Positions 7,072-15,209 are shown, numbered from the stretch's first letter. The stretch is 15,515 nt of DNA from an uncultured Porphyromonas sp. (GCF_947254915.1 NZ_CAMYEZ010000040.1:1-15515), one strand, 5' to 3'. The notes: generated from the sequence alone by a model not told the origin. Translations and numbers: made by a program.

Positions 7072-7899
7072 TTACTTAGTCGTTTGAAATCGTGGACTGG
7101 TGAAGTTAATGTCACTCTCTAGGCTAATGAGGAGCTGAGGCTTCCCATTGAAGTAGCCAAGGATGGCGGTGATATTGCCAGAGCCCTGAGGAATCTGCCT
7201 ACCAGCAAAGAGCGCGTAGCTACTCGAACGTAGCACGACACGGTTGCCCTGCTGGTCTTCGATCTGACGCTCCACAGCGGGGACGCTCGTCTTATTGTCC
7301 GCATCGGCATAAGTCTGACCTAGCTCGCTATCGACGAACTGTACGCCCTCAAGACGTATCAACGTATTGGTATACTCTGGTGAAAGCGTCGGGATGGTGA
7401 GCGTGCGGTAGACAAGTGGCTGACGCGTGTTGTCACAGCGCACTAAGCTAGGCGTCATCTGCTCGGGGAGATAAGCATTCTCGTACTTTGGTTCCGTAGA
7501 GTTCTTGCCCAGTGTGACGACTCCGCCATACTTACCGAGCGTCAGGCCGTGACAGCGGATGGCTATCTTAGAGCCACGCTTGTAGAGGAGGTTGGAGTTG
7601 ACCAGCCCCGCCTTGAACTCGATACCGCCCGTCTCGTCCTGTAGGTAGACGGACTTGTAGATGTTACCCTCGCTATCGTCCGAGATGACTTGCCCGACGA
7701 TCACTGCATCGGGTACGACCCGTACGGGCTTCGACTGGTAGAGTGCTTTGAGCTCTTGGATCGTCATCGTACGCTCCCAGAGAGGGCGTGGCGTTCGCTC
7801 CTGTGGCGGGTCAATCTTGTTGTACTGACAGCTCGTCAGCAAGGCGAGCATGCCGACCACTACGATGAGTCTATTATATATATGTGTCATACTATTCAT
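7072..7899 (-). CDS. DUF5689 lipoprotein, two OB-like domains
   Basis: 275 residues. A lipoprotein signal peptide ends ALLTSC, with Cys24 as lipidation site; an ATG at 7890 is a possible alternative start, and 7899 is preferred because it lies only 14 bases past the receptor's stop codon. The remainder is a DUF5689 protein. Residues about 60-135 look like one OB-type barrel (VIVGQVISDDSEG, SVYLQDETGGIEF, KIAIRCHGLTLGKYGG), and about 165-265 like a second one (LIRLEGVQFVD, GNRVVLRSSSYALF, GNITAILGYFNGKPQL, then SDI). The 14-base gap strongly suggests co-transcription and cooperation with the receptor. It occupies the place a SusD-like lipoprotein would have in a glycan system but is not SusD-like. 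Its ligand is unknown; nucleic acid is the favoured guess given the nuclease downstream. Confidence 0.87.
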   Translation of the reverse strand: MNSMTHIYNRLIVVVGMLALLTSCQYNKIDPPQERTPRPLWERTMTIQELKALYQSKPVRVVPDAVIVGQVISDDSEGNIYKSVYLQDETGGIEFKAGLVNSNLLYKRGSKIAIRCHGLTLGKYGGVVTLGKNSTEPKYENAYLPEQMTPSLVRCDNTRQPLVYRTLTIPTLSPEYTNTLIRLEGVQFVDSELGQTYADADNKTSVPAVERQIEDQQGNRVVLRSSSYALFAGRQIPQGSGNITAILGYFNGKPQLLISLESDINFTSPRFQTTK

Positions 7900-7913
7900 C
7901 CGTTTTAAGGGGG

Positions 7914-10664
7914 TTAGAACTGTAGTGCAGCGTTGAAGAAGAAGGTCGTGCCGTACATATAGAAGTAGCGACTATCGAAAGGTCTCATCATCTTGCCCTC
8001 CTTGGTGTAGCGAACACGGAGCTGCTCGTAACCACCGCTACGGAGGTTCTTCGTGTTGAGCAGGTTAGAGGCCGATAGGTTGAGACGTAGGTAGACGCCC
8101 GACTTGATGCGCCACGAGTAGCCCACGTTGGCATCAAGCGTGAAGCCACCTGGGAAGACCTCCTGACGAACGTAGTCGTAGTCAAGACTAGCGCGAGCCT
8201 TGTCCGTACGACGGATTGGGTTCAAGCTGATGAAGCTACGTCCGAAGTAGTTGAGATCCAGTCCCGCCCACATATAGAAGGGGAACTGATACGACACACT
8301 CAGGTTCGCAGCCGTCTGTGGCGTGCCTGAGACGTGGAAGCCCTTCCAGTAGACGCGATCCTGCTCTAGGAGCTTCTGACTATTGTCCACCGTCTGGACG
8401 TAGTCAGGATTGTTGGCATAGCGATACTGTCCGTAGCTCACCACTGCGATGGCAGTCAGAGCTGGCGTGATCTTGAACTCCATACCAGCCTCAACACCCA
8501 TGTGCGTCGACTCGATATTTGTCAAGACGTAGTTAGAGAATGCTCTGTAGCCGTCATCGTAGAAGCTCATGTTCTTCGTCTTATCATAGAAGTGCGTGTA
8601 GAAGCCAGTAATACGCCCCTTGACAAAAGGCGAACGTAGCACATAGCTCAGGTCTCCCGAAAGGACACGCTCGGGACGTGGGTCCGTCACATACTGATTG
8701 CGTGTACGAGGCGATACGAAGATATCTGCGAAATAAGGCGCACGCTGCGTCCAGGAGGCATTTGCCACGAGGTAGTGACGACCTGTAATCTTGTAGGTGA
8801 TACCTCCCTTGACACCATAATTGAGGAAGTTCAGATGCTTCGAGTCTCCGAAGGAATTGTCAGGGAAAAGCCCTCTACGCTGCAATCCCTCGCGGTGCAT
8901 ACCTGTCCAGCCAGCGGTAAAAGCTAAGTAGCCGTCCACATGACGAGACTGTCCCCAGAGGTTGCCCCACAGCTCAGCCTCCTGTATGTGTGCTAGGTAG
9001 TTGTGACCATACTTGTCCCCTACCCTGACCACTCTGTTCGGATGATCGAGGTCTACTTGAGACTTAGAGGGATCCTGAGCGAAGTCTCGCTCGGAGTACT
9101 TGTCGATGTCCAGCCAGTAGTCTCCGCCGAGGAGGTCGGCGATGACGTTAAAGTTCGCCGTACGGTTGAGGCGATAGTTAGCACCAAGGTCAAAGCGGAG
9201 GTGCTTGTTGATGAGCGCATTCCAAGTGGTGGCGAAGTTAAACTGACGCTGGTCTGAGCGTCTATCCTCCACAACGTAAATGCTTCGGTTGCCCTCAGCG
9301 ATCTGACGGCCCTTTTCATCGAAAAGGACTTGATAGTTGTTCCTATTTATATTGTATAGGCGATCCCAGTTAATGTAGCGCATGTTGCAGTTCGAGTGCC
9401 AAAGCTCCTCGTAGTAAGCTGCCATATCTGGATCTTGGGTCTCGCTCATGTAGCCGTAGTAGCTAGGCAGGTTGCGATAGTAGTCAGGACGTGGGTCAGG
9501 ACCATTGCCCCAGTTAAGAGCTGAGTAGGCGTTCTTACCAAAGCGATAGCCTACACCCGTCGTTAGCTTGTTCTTCTCATTGATCTGCCAGTAGTGTTGT
9601 AGCTGTATGATCGGCTCATGATTAGAGCGAACACGTGCATTGCGTAGCTTGCCTCCCTGGAAGCCCACATTTGGGTTGAAGAAGTTTGACCCAACCAGGT
9701 CATACACCTCCTGCGTCGTACCTGAGGCTACGCCACGCTCCGTGGGAGCTGCTAGGACGACCAAGCCCAGTGAGTGCTGCGGGGTGAACTGCTTCTCCAG
9801 AGAGAGGAAGTAACCCCACGCATCGTAAAACTGCCCCTGCACATAAGACTGATTACCCCAGCGACGCGAGGCACTCGCCGTGATAGCCCAGCCCTCAGGC
9901 ATCATGCCAGTGGCGTGCGTTGCCATCGTGCGGTAGTTGTAAGTGCGGTTGCTGCCTGAGAAAGTAAGCGTCGTACCAGGGCGATAACCCGAAGCACGCG
10001 TCAGGATATTCATCGTTCCGCCGATATTACCGAAGGAATAGTCAATCGGCTGCAGACCGTCCTCATTGTTTTGCACACGGGTCACATTGTTCAGGCCATT
10101 CCATAGGGAGTAAGAGGAGTAGCCATTGTTCATATTGTTCATCTGCATACCGTTGAGGTACTGAGACTGGTAATATGAATCGTAACCACGCACCCTAAAG
10201 CGCATCGGGCTAAACTGGAAACCCGCCTTATTGGTATAGGGATCTCTCGAAGCGGTCAGAAGCGGAGAAATATCTCCAGCCGTCACGCCATCATCGCTCA
10301 TCACAAAGTCCGTCATCGAGAGGTCTGCCATGTCAGCAGCCGTGAGCGTCGGTGTGAGCGAGACACGCTCCAGTCGGTTAGCCTCACGAGGCCACTCCAG
10401 CTCGAGCACCTCAGCACGGTAGCCCGACTTATTGAAGATGACCGTGAGTCGCCCCGTGCCACTATAGGATATAGTATAAGCTCCCGAGGCATCTGTCTGG
10501 ACCTGCGAAGTGATACCATCCCCAGTCCACGTAACATTGACAGCGGGTATAGGAGTCCCCGTCTGCTCCTCGTAGACGGATCCTCGAGCCTTGTCTATCT
10601 GCTGTGCCTGCGCTCCGTAGAGCGCTATCAGCGCCAAGCATATAATCTGTACTATTCGTCGCAT
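7914..10664 (-). CDS. TonB-dependent outer-membrane receptor with carboxypeptidase-like regulatory domain
   Basis: 916 residues. A signal peptide (about 1-20, cleavage after YGAQA) precedes a carboxypeptidase-D regulatory-like domain (about 24-104: GTPIPAVNVTWTG, TDASGAYTISY, GYRAEVLELEW). The plug follows (about 105-220: FRVRGYDSYY, LNGMQMNN, SFGNIGGTMNI), then a 22-strand-type beta barrel rich in aromatic repeats. The final residue is Phe, as expected for an outer-membrane barrel signal recognised by BAM. The family imports bulky substrates using TonB-ExbBD energy. No SusD gene neighbours it; instead two DUF5689 lipoproteins and a nuclease follow. The substrate cannot be read from the sequence; metal, peptide and oligonucleotide remain possible. 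The start at 10664 fits the signal peptide and the promoter at 10732, but a duplicated start context with a small overlapping ORF lies just upstream. Confidence 0.93.
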   Translation of the reverse strand: MRRIVQIICLALIALYGAQAQQIDKARGSVYEEQTGTPIPAVNVTWTGDGITSQVQTDASGAYTISYSGTGRLTVIFNKSGYRAEVLELEWPREANRLERVSLTPTLTAADMADLSMTDFVMSDDGVTAGDISPLLTASRDPYTNKAGFQFSPMRFRVRGYDSYYQSQYLNGMQMNNMNNGYSSYSLWNGLNNVTRVQNNEDGLQPIDYSFGNIGGTMNILTRASGYRPGTTLTFSGSNRTYNYRTMATHATGMMPEGWAITASASRRWGNQSYVQGQFYDAWGYFLSLEKQFTPQHSLGLVVLAAPTERGVASGTTQEVYDLVGSNFFNPNVGFQGGKLRNARVRSNHEPIIQLQHYWQINEKNKLTTGVGYRFGKNAYSALNWGNGPDPRPDYYRNLPSYYGYMSETQDPDMAAYYEELWHSNCNMRYINWDRLYNINRNNYQVLFDEKGRQIAEGNRSIYVVEDRRSDQRQFNFATTWNALINKHLRFDLGANYRLNRTANFNVIADLLGGDYWLDIDKYSERDFAQDPSKSQVDLDHPNRVVRVGDKYGHNYLAHIQEAELWGNLWGQSRHVDGYLAFTAGWTGMHREGLQRRGLFPDNSFGDSKHLNFLNYGVKGGITYKITGRHYLVANASWTQRAPYFADIFVSPRTRNQYVTDPRPERVLSGDLSYVLRSPFVKGRITGFYTHFYDKTKNMSFYDDGYRAFSNYVLTNIESTHMGVEAGMEFKITPALTAIAVVSYGQYRYANNPDYVQTVDNSQKLLEQDRVYWKGFHVSGTPQTAANLSVSYQFPFYMWAGLDLNYFGRSFISLNPIRRTDKARASLDYDYVRQEVFPGGFTLDANVGYSWRIKSGVYLRLNLSASNLLNTKNLRSGGYEQLRVRYTKEGKMMRPFDSRYFYMYGTTFFFNAALQF

Positions 10665-10690
10665 TTGCTATCTCTATTGTATTTCGACAT
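10652..10690 (-). CDS. 12-codon leader ORF overlapping the receptor start codon
   Basis: On the minus strand ATG at 10690 opens the frame MSKYNRDSKCDE, ending with TAG at 10654-10652, so it overlaps the receptor's ATG at 10664 in another frame. Its start context (ATAGCAAATG) is an exact 10-base copy of the receptor's own start context, 26 bases upstream. Both lie in the predicted leader of the operon message. It may be a coupled leader peptide or a chance duplication; translation is not shown by sequence alone. Confidence 0.3.
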   Translation of the reverse strand: MSKYNRDSKCDE

Positions 10691-10731
10691 TTGCTATACG
10701 AGGCGAATCAGATCTATCCGCCCCTGCTTTG

Positions 10732-10761
10732 CAAAGATATATAATTCTTCCGAGCTCACAC
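10732..10761 (-). promoter_or_regulatory. Promoter of the TonB-receptor/DUF5689/nuclease operon
   Basis: TATCTTTG on the minus strand (10739-10732) is a full match to TAnnTTTG. The -33 region has only a TGTG, not a TTG. Transcription would start near 10725, leaving about 60 bases of leader before the ATG at 10664. No other consensus promoter is seen in the gaps further down the operon. Confidence 0.55.
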
Positions 10762-10809
10762 ACCTCCGATTGAAGTTCACTACCTATTAACATTATCTCT
10801 GCCCACGGA

Positions 10810-10846
10810 AAATAAAAAAGAGACCATCGCAACAAGCGACAGCCTC
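10810..10846 (-). terminator. Intrinsic terminator of tRNA-Val
   Basis: On the minus strand an 11-bp stem (arms 10846-10836 and 10830-10820, three G-U pairs) with a 5-base loop (TTGTT) is followed directly by TTTTTTATT. This is a textbook rho-independent terminator. It lies about 60 bases past the tRNA 3' end and separates the tRNA transcript from the operon promoter at 10732. Confidence 0.8.
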
Positions 10847-10860
10847 CCAACAATGTAACA

Positions 10861-10892
10861 ATCGTACAACAATAACTCATTTATCGTACAAC
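10861..10892. repeat. 22-bp spaced direct repeat in tRNA trailer
   Basis: ATCGTACAAC occurs at 10861-10870 and 10883-10892, exactly 22 bp apart, about two helical turns. It lies between the tRNA 3' end and its terminator, and about 120-160 bp upstream of the operon promoter on the minus strand. It could be a regulator site, a processing signal or chance. Confidence 0.45.
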
Positions 10893-10906
10893 ATAAACAA
10901 CCTTAG

Positions 10907-10981
10907 TGAGTCTTGGCGGATTCGAACCGCCGACCCCCACCCTGTCAAGGTGATGCTCTAAACCAGCTGAGCTAAAGACTC
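10907..10981 (-). tRNA. tRNA-Val (anticodon GAC)
   Basis: The minus strand folds as a full cloverleaf of 75 bases: acceptor GAGTCTT/AAGACTC, D stem GCTC/GAGC, anticodon stem TCACC/GGTGG with loop TTGACAG (anticodon GAC, U33 present), T stem GGCGG/CCGCC with TTCGAAT loop, discriminator A. The 3' CCA is not encoded. It decodes GUC and GUU valine codons. It stands alone, with its own promoter upstream and terminator downstream, and no integrated element is seen beside it. Confidence 0.95.
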
Positions 10982-11046
10982 AATACTCTGTGTATCCCAA
11001 GTAGAGAAAGTCACCGGAGTCGTGACCCCGTCTCCATTCGGTATCG

Positions 11047-11077
11047 CAAAGTTACAACAATATTTTGATTCCACCAA
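11047..11077 (-). promoter_or_regulatory. Promoter of tRNA-Val
   Basis: TAACTTTG on the minus strand (11054-11047) matches TAnnTTTG, with a TTG 20 bases upstream. The start would be near 11040, leaving about 60 bases of 5' leader to be trimmed. The leader contains a small GTCAC/GTGAC hairpin (11010-11026). Confidence 0.55.
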
Positions 11078-11145
11078 CTCCGCACATCCCAGTGTCAAGT
11101 CTCAGCACCGTGAGAGTGTCGGAGATAGAGGCCCTTGTCATCAGT

Positions 11146-11185
11146 CAACACGCCCCAGCTCTAAGATTAGAACTGGGGCGTGTTT
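11146..11185. terminator. Strong hairpin after the 1323-residue T9SS gene, possibly bidirectional
   Basis: The arms AACACGCCCCAG (11147-11158) and CTGGGGCGTGTT (11173-11184) are perfect 12-bp complements. The loop itself can pair further (TCTAA/TTAGA), so nearly the whole 40 bases form one rod. It begins 53 bases past the minus-strand stop codon at 11238-11240. The T-rich tail (TTTCTATTT) is on the plus-strand side, so by composition it is a better plus-strand terminator; on the minus strand there is no U-run. It most likely ends the minus gene and blocks read-through both ways. Confidence 0.65.
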
Positions 11186-11237
11186 CTATTTGTAGCGTGA
11201 GGCTCATATGCCAGACGCTCTACGGACTAGTATGGTC

Positions 11238-14200
11238 TTACTGCTTGTCAAAGGGTAGCGTAGCCACTCCTCCGTCGGCCATCTGCAGGCGGACATAGTA
11301 GCGAGACGATGCCAGTGCTGATACATCAATCCTACTGCAAGCCTCACCGCTCATGACGAGGAGCCCCTCTGTCGTGTAGATCCAGTAGCTCTGGCATGGG
11401 AGTGAGAGGTGTAGCTCGCTCGTAGCGACTGTCGGATAGAGATAGACAGGGCGCAGAGGCTCTAAACTCTCCACGGCTGTGTCCTTTTGAGCTAGCAGGC
11501 GAACCAGCTTAGATACGCCACCTCTAGTCTGGATGAGGAGTGCAGCAGCACGGTCACGCTCTTTCTTGGTACTAAAGCCTACAGCGAGGTCGCCACCCTC
11601 TGCGGGGAGCTTCATAGTAGAGAGCTTGAACTCCTCCATCAGCTTGCTCGGCTCTAGAGAGACTGTCACCTCCTTATTAGGATGCTCTACAGAGACCTGT
11701 ATCGTCTGTGGTGGGCAGGGGACATTAGGCTTAAAGATGAAGTTGACCATCTCTGGGTTAGCCTTGACCACAGGCAGGTCTGTACGACCAAAGGTCACAT
11801 CATCTACCATAAAGGTGAGCGAAGTGCTCGTACCACCCTTAGGGCTGTACATCGTAAAGGCCACGTAGAAGTAGTCATCAATCTGTAACCCCTTCACCTT
11901 AGAGAGATCCACACAGTAGTCATACCATTTCTCTGACTCCATTTGTGGCACGAGCAGGAGCTTCGTAATGTCTAGGAACTGAGGCTTGACACTACCCGCA
12001 CCATCAGGTGTTAGAATGTAAACGCCAAACTTCTCCTGACCATCTTGCGTCGGCAACTCATAGCGCAGGCGGAAGGTCAGATACGTACTCTGAGCCTTGG
12101 CCTTAGAGAGTAGCGGAGATATCAGCCACGCCTCCTGCTCACGAGCATCATCCTTGTCTAGTGAGTTGAAGAAGCTGATCTGAGCGCAAGTCTCCTCGAC
12201 AGCCTGAGTACTCTTATTCTTCTGCTCCCAGCCCTTGAAGGGACGATCAGCAAGCGTCGCAAAGCTCTGCCACCCCTCGAGGTTAATGCCACGTGTGTGA
12301 CGCTGAGCATCGAAATACTCCTCCAGGCTACCCTGCGCCTCCTTAGCATCCACGAGCATCATCGCCTGAGCGATCTGCTTGATGCTCTGACGCTCCTCAG
12401 GAGCAGACTGCGTGAGCAGAATCTGGGTTAGCGTAGCCTCGGCAGAGGAGCCGTTGACCACCTTAAAGCGTGTAGGACGATGTGTGCCGACCTTGTAGGC
12501 ACCACCCTCTAGCGTAGCCTTCGTCCAGTGACCACCACCATCAATTGTGTAGTATAGCTCTAGACCATCCGTAGCGGGGAGGAGCTTCACCTGGTTGATA
12601 CCATTGACTAGTAGCTCATCGCTCTCCAGTCGGCCAGCCTTACTGATAGAGACCTTGCCAGCCTCTATCCAAGAGCCACTGAGGTAGTAGTACCCCTTGT
12701 CAAAGCGGTGATACCCCGTCCAGTTGTCTCCCTTGAAGCGGTTGTCTAGAGGCTTATCCTCAGCAAAAGTCTCCATCCACTCTGCAGACTCAGGCTTAGC
12801 TTCGCCAACGACCTCTATCACGAGAGGCTTCATACAGGCTGTCGTCAGTGTTAGGGTCGCCTTGTAAGTGCCAGCCTCTCGTGGAGCGAAGGTCACCTTT
12901 ACCTTATTATTAAGGACCTTCTTCTTGGTCGGTGAGTAGAAGAAGCTACTCGTACTACTCTTGAAGTAACCACTCTCAGAGGCGGTCTGTACCTTGACCT
13001 CTTGGATTACGCCCGCCACGTCAAACTCTAGCTCCATCTCAGCCGTATCTCCGACTGTGCAGACGAGGCGCTTATTAGGAGTCTTGTCTGAGAGCTTGAC
13101 CATAGGAGGCGTAGCGGGGTCGATGATATAGCTATTGATACGGATTGTAGCCCAGCCATTCGTACCATCGTACTGAACCGAGTAGGGCTTCGTACCATAA
13201 GTTCCACTGATGTAAGCACCAGGCTCGCTCGCTTGGATAGCGTAGGCGACCTCCGTGACCTTATTGCCCGCAGGCAGTTCGCTAGGCGTCAGGGTAAAGG
13301 TTCCTGACGGCTTCGTCACATTGGGCTGTACCTTACCCATGCTCATAGACTGTACGAGCATCGTACCCTGGATCGGCTCCGTTGTCTTGCCCTCACGATA
13401 GATGGCGTGTGGCAATACGGAGACAAAGCGATCCTGTGCGTGTAGCTTGGTCAGACGTAGCAGAGAGCAGTCGTCCACCTTGACGAGACTACCAGCTGAG
13501 ACCTCTACACCGAAGCGGAAGTAGCGAGCCCCTGCGGGAACAACCGTCCTAAAGCGAAGCTCATCCCATGCCTTGCGCCACTCAATATATCTATTACTTG
13601 CGATAAAGGCATCCTCAGGTGTCACAATAGGCTTGCGATCCGCATCCAACCACTGGCAGGCTAGACGCACACCATGATTATCTGCAAATGGCTCCTGCAC
13701 CGAGTAGTGTATCATACCCTCGAGGACACTGCCTGGAGCCATAGAAAACTCCTTCGCATCAATGTCTATATCCTGATAGAGCTGAGCAGTCTCAGTAGAG
13801 GATGTCTGATCTAGTCGGACAGCAAAGCCTGTGCTGCTGTTGTAACCCTTAGTCTCCTTCATCACATTCCCCTTGTAGCTCCAAGAGGTAGGACGACCAG
13901 CATCATCAAAGTTGTAGAAGAACTGATCTACCAGTAGCTCCTGATCCTCCTTAGGTTCTGGTTTCCCTGGAGGAGGTGTCACTCCACCGCCACCATTCGT
14001 TGCTGTACCTTGGAGCGGTATCTGTAGGATAGTCCCCGAGGCATTCACCTCAATAGAGGCTGTACGCACACCCTCAGCTGTAGGAGTGAAGGTTACAGAG
14101 ATCCCACCTCCATGATTGTCAAAGGTACTTCCTGTCTTGATAGCAAAGTCCCCCTTGTGCGTACCTGTCAAGGTGACTGTAGGTGTCTCTATCGCATTCT

Positions 14201-15209
14201 GTACCGTGATGCTAGTCGCTTTTTCTACCGAGGTCTCCCCGACAGCTACAGAGCCGAAGTCGATACTCTCAGGCATGGCAGATACTTTGACCTTAGCTCT
14301 AGCACCTGTGGCAGAAGCCTTGAGCGGTATTTCTACCTTTGTTTTGCCAGCCACTACAGTGACGAAGGCTGTAATGTCGGGGTTGCCACTCTTAGGCACA
14401 AAGGTGACGCTTAGCTTACCACCAGTAGCGGTGAGTCCGCCAAAGAGAGGCTTCAATAGGAAGTCCTCCTTATTGATACCCGTGAGGGTTGCCTCGGGTG
14501 TCCCTGTGAAGTTTTGGATAAAGATCTCTAGCTCCTTGGTAGCACCTACCTCGCCAGCAGCCACCTCAGAGAAGGTCAGCCCCTCTGCGGGGTTGTAGCT
14601 AATAGCCACTTCTGTCGAGGGAGCCTTTAGTTCAATGTTCTTCAGATAGTAGCTTGCCAAGTTACCTGGAGAGCCTTCATTGACAAAGGCTATGAAGCCC
14701 ACGCCCGTTAGCCCCGTAGGGATTGACACCGAGGTCGGTGTGAAGTCCTGCTTAGCATACTGATGCTTATAGAGCGTCTGAAGGGTCTCACCTCTCTTAT
14801 TAATGAGCAGGATGCGAAAAGGCGAACTTCCCTTGAGCGAAGTCACCTTTAGGTCGAAGGTCAAGCTCTTACCTCCGATAGCATCTAGAGCTAGCGGACA
14901 GGTGACAAGGTAACTGCAGTAGGGAGCCTTGACCGAAAAGGGTGTTGCCGAGCAGGCAAACCACTGGTCACTATATACCCCCGCCCACTTGACGGCACTA
15001 TTGCTATGTAGCGACTTCCAGGTCGTCTGTAGTGCAGCCTTGTAGCCACTCTGCAGAGAGATAGCCGACTGCGGACTCTCCTCCTTGAGGGCAGAAAAGT
15101 CGATACCCTCTGGAGGTGTACCGCTCTGTGCAAAGCTCGACCACGAGAGCGACACCAAGAGTGTCACAGCAAGTAGGAGCCTCATAATCATCGTCTTGTG
15201 ATGCTTCAT
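11238..15209 (-). CDS. Large multidomain T9SS-exported protein (choice-of-anchor J and Ig-like domains)
   Basis: 1323 residues from the ATG at 15209. The frame extends upstream to 15284, but that runs past the promoter element at 15251-15258, and 15209 opens a signal peptide (about 1-28, ending SSFAQ). Residues about 45-198 are a jelly-roll-like domain. About 200-300 and 301-403 are two Ig-like modules of the ASPM-SPD-2-Hydin / choice-of-anchor D style (IDFGSVAVGE, VTFTPTAEGVRTASI). A Gly/Pro linker (about 405-420) precedes a second jelly-roll-like module (about 425-590). About 595-810 are further Ig-like beta domains. About 811-935 and about 950-1145 resemble choice-of-anchor J modules (AWLISPLL, LTFMVDDVTFG). 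About 1150-1240 is one more Ig-like module. A type A T9SS sorting domain (about 1250-1323: VYLYPTVATSELHL, IDVSALASSRYYVRL) closes the protein. No catalytic motif was recognised. It is probably a surface or secreted binding protein; ligand unknown. Confidence 0.88.
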   Translation of the reverse strand: MKHHKTMIMRLLLAVTLLVSLSWSSFAQSGTPPEGIDFSALKEESPQSAISLQSGYKAALQTTWKSLHSNSAVKWAGVYSDQWFACSATPFSVKAPYCSYLVTCPLALDAIGGKSLTFDLKVTSLKGSSPFRILLINKRGETLQTLYKHQYAKQDFTPTSVSIPTGLTGVGFIAFVNEGSPGNLASYYLKNIELKAPSTEVAISYNPAEGLTFSEVAAGEVGATKELEIFIQNFTGTPEATLTGINKEDFLLKPLFGGLTATGGKLSVTFVPKSGNPDITAFVTVVAGKTKVEIPLKASATGARAKVKVSAMPESIDFGSVAVGETSVEKATSITVQNAIETPTVTLTGTHKGDFAIKTGSTFDNHGGGISVTFTPTAEGVRTASIEVNASGTILQIPLQGTATNGGGGVTPPPGKPEPKEDQELLVDQFFYNFDDAGRPTSWSYKGNVMKETKGYNSSTGFAVRLDQTSSTETAQLYQDIDIDAKEFSMAPGSVLEGMIHYSVQEPFADNHGVRLACQWLDADRKPIVTPEDAFIASNRYIEWRKAWDELRFRTVVPAGARYFRFGVEVSAGSLVKVDDCSLLRLTKLHAQDRFVSVLPHAIYREGKTTEPIQGTMLVQSMSMGKVQPNVTKPSGTFTLTPSELPAGNKVTEVAYAIQASEPGAYISGTYGTKPYSVQYDGTNGWATIRINSYIIDPATPPMVKLSDKTPNKRLVCTVGDTAEMELEFDVAGVIQEVKVQTASESGYFKSSTSSFFYSPTKKKVLNNKVKVTFAPREAGTYKATLTLTTACMKPLVIEVVGEAKPESAEWMETFAEDKPLDNRFKGDNWTGYHRFDKGYYYLSGSWIEAGKVSISKAGRLESDELLVNGINQVKLLPATDGLELYYTIDGGGHWTKATLEGGAYKVGTHRPTRFKVVNGSSAEATLTQILLTQSAPEERQSIKQIAQAMMLVDAKEAQGSLEEYFDAQRHTRGINLEGWQSFATLADRPFKGWEQKNKSTQAVEETCAQISFFNSLDKDDAREQEAWLISPLLSKAKAQSTYLTFRLRYELPTQDGQEKFGVYILTPDGAGSVKPQFLDITKLLLVPQMESEKWYDYCVDLSKVKGLQIDDYFYVAFTMYSPKGGTSTSLTFMVDDVTFGRTDLPVVKANPEMVNFIFKPNVPCPPQTIQVSVEHPNKEVTVSLEPSKLMEEFKLSTMKLPAEGGDLAVGFSTKKERDRAAALLIQTRGGVSKLVRLLAQKDTAVESLEPLRPVYLYPTVATSELHLSLPCQSYWIYTTEGLLVMSGEACSRIDVSALASSRYYVRLQMADGGVATLPFDKQ

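Noticed and set aside
10907..10981. tRNA attachment site of an integrated element
   Set aside because: No integrase gene and no repeated tRNA 3' end are visible; flanking genes look like ordinary chromosomal genes.
10995..11035. Remnant of a second tRNA upstream of tRNA-Val
   Set aside because: The stretch has some tRNA-like GC blocks (GACCCCGTCTCC) but no TTCGA loop and no matching acceptor or anticodon arms.
14116..14598. 160-codon plus-strand open frame inside the large T9SS gene
   Set aside because: It mirrors the Ser/Thr/Val-rich Ig modules of the minus-strand gene and has no start signals; it is a shadow frame.
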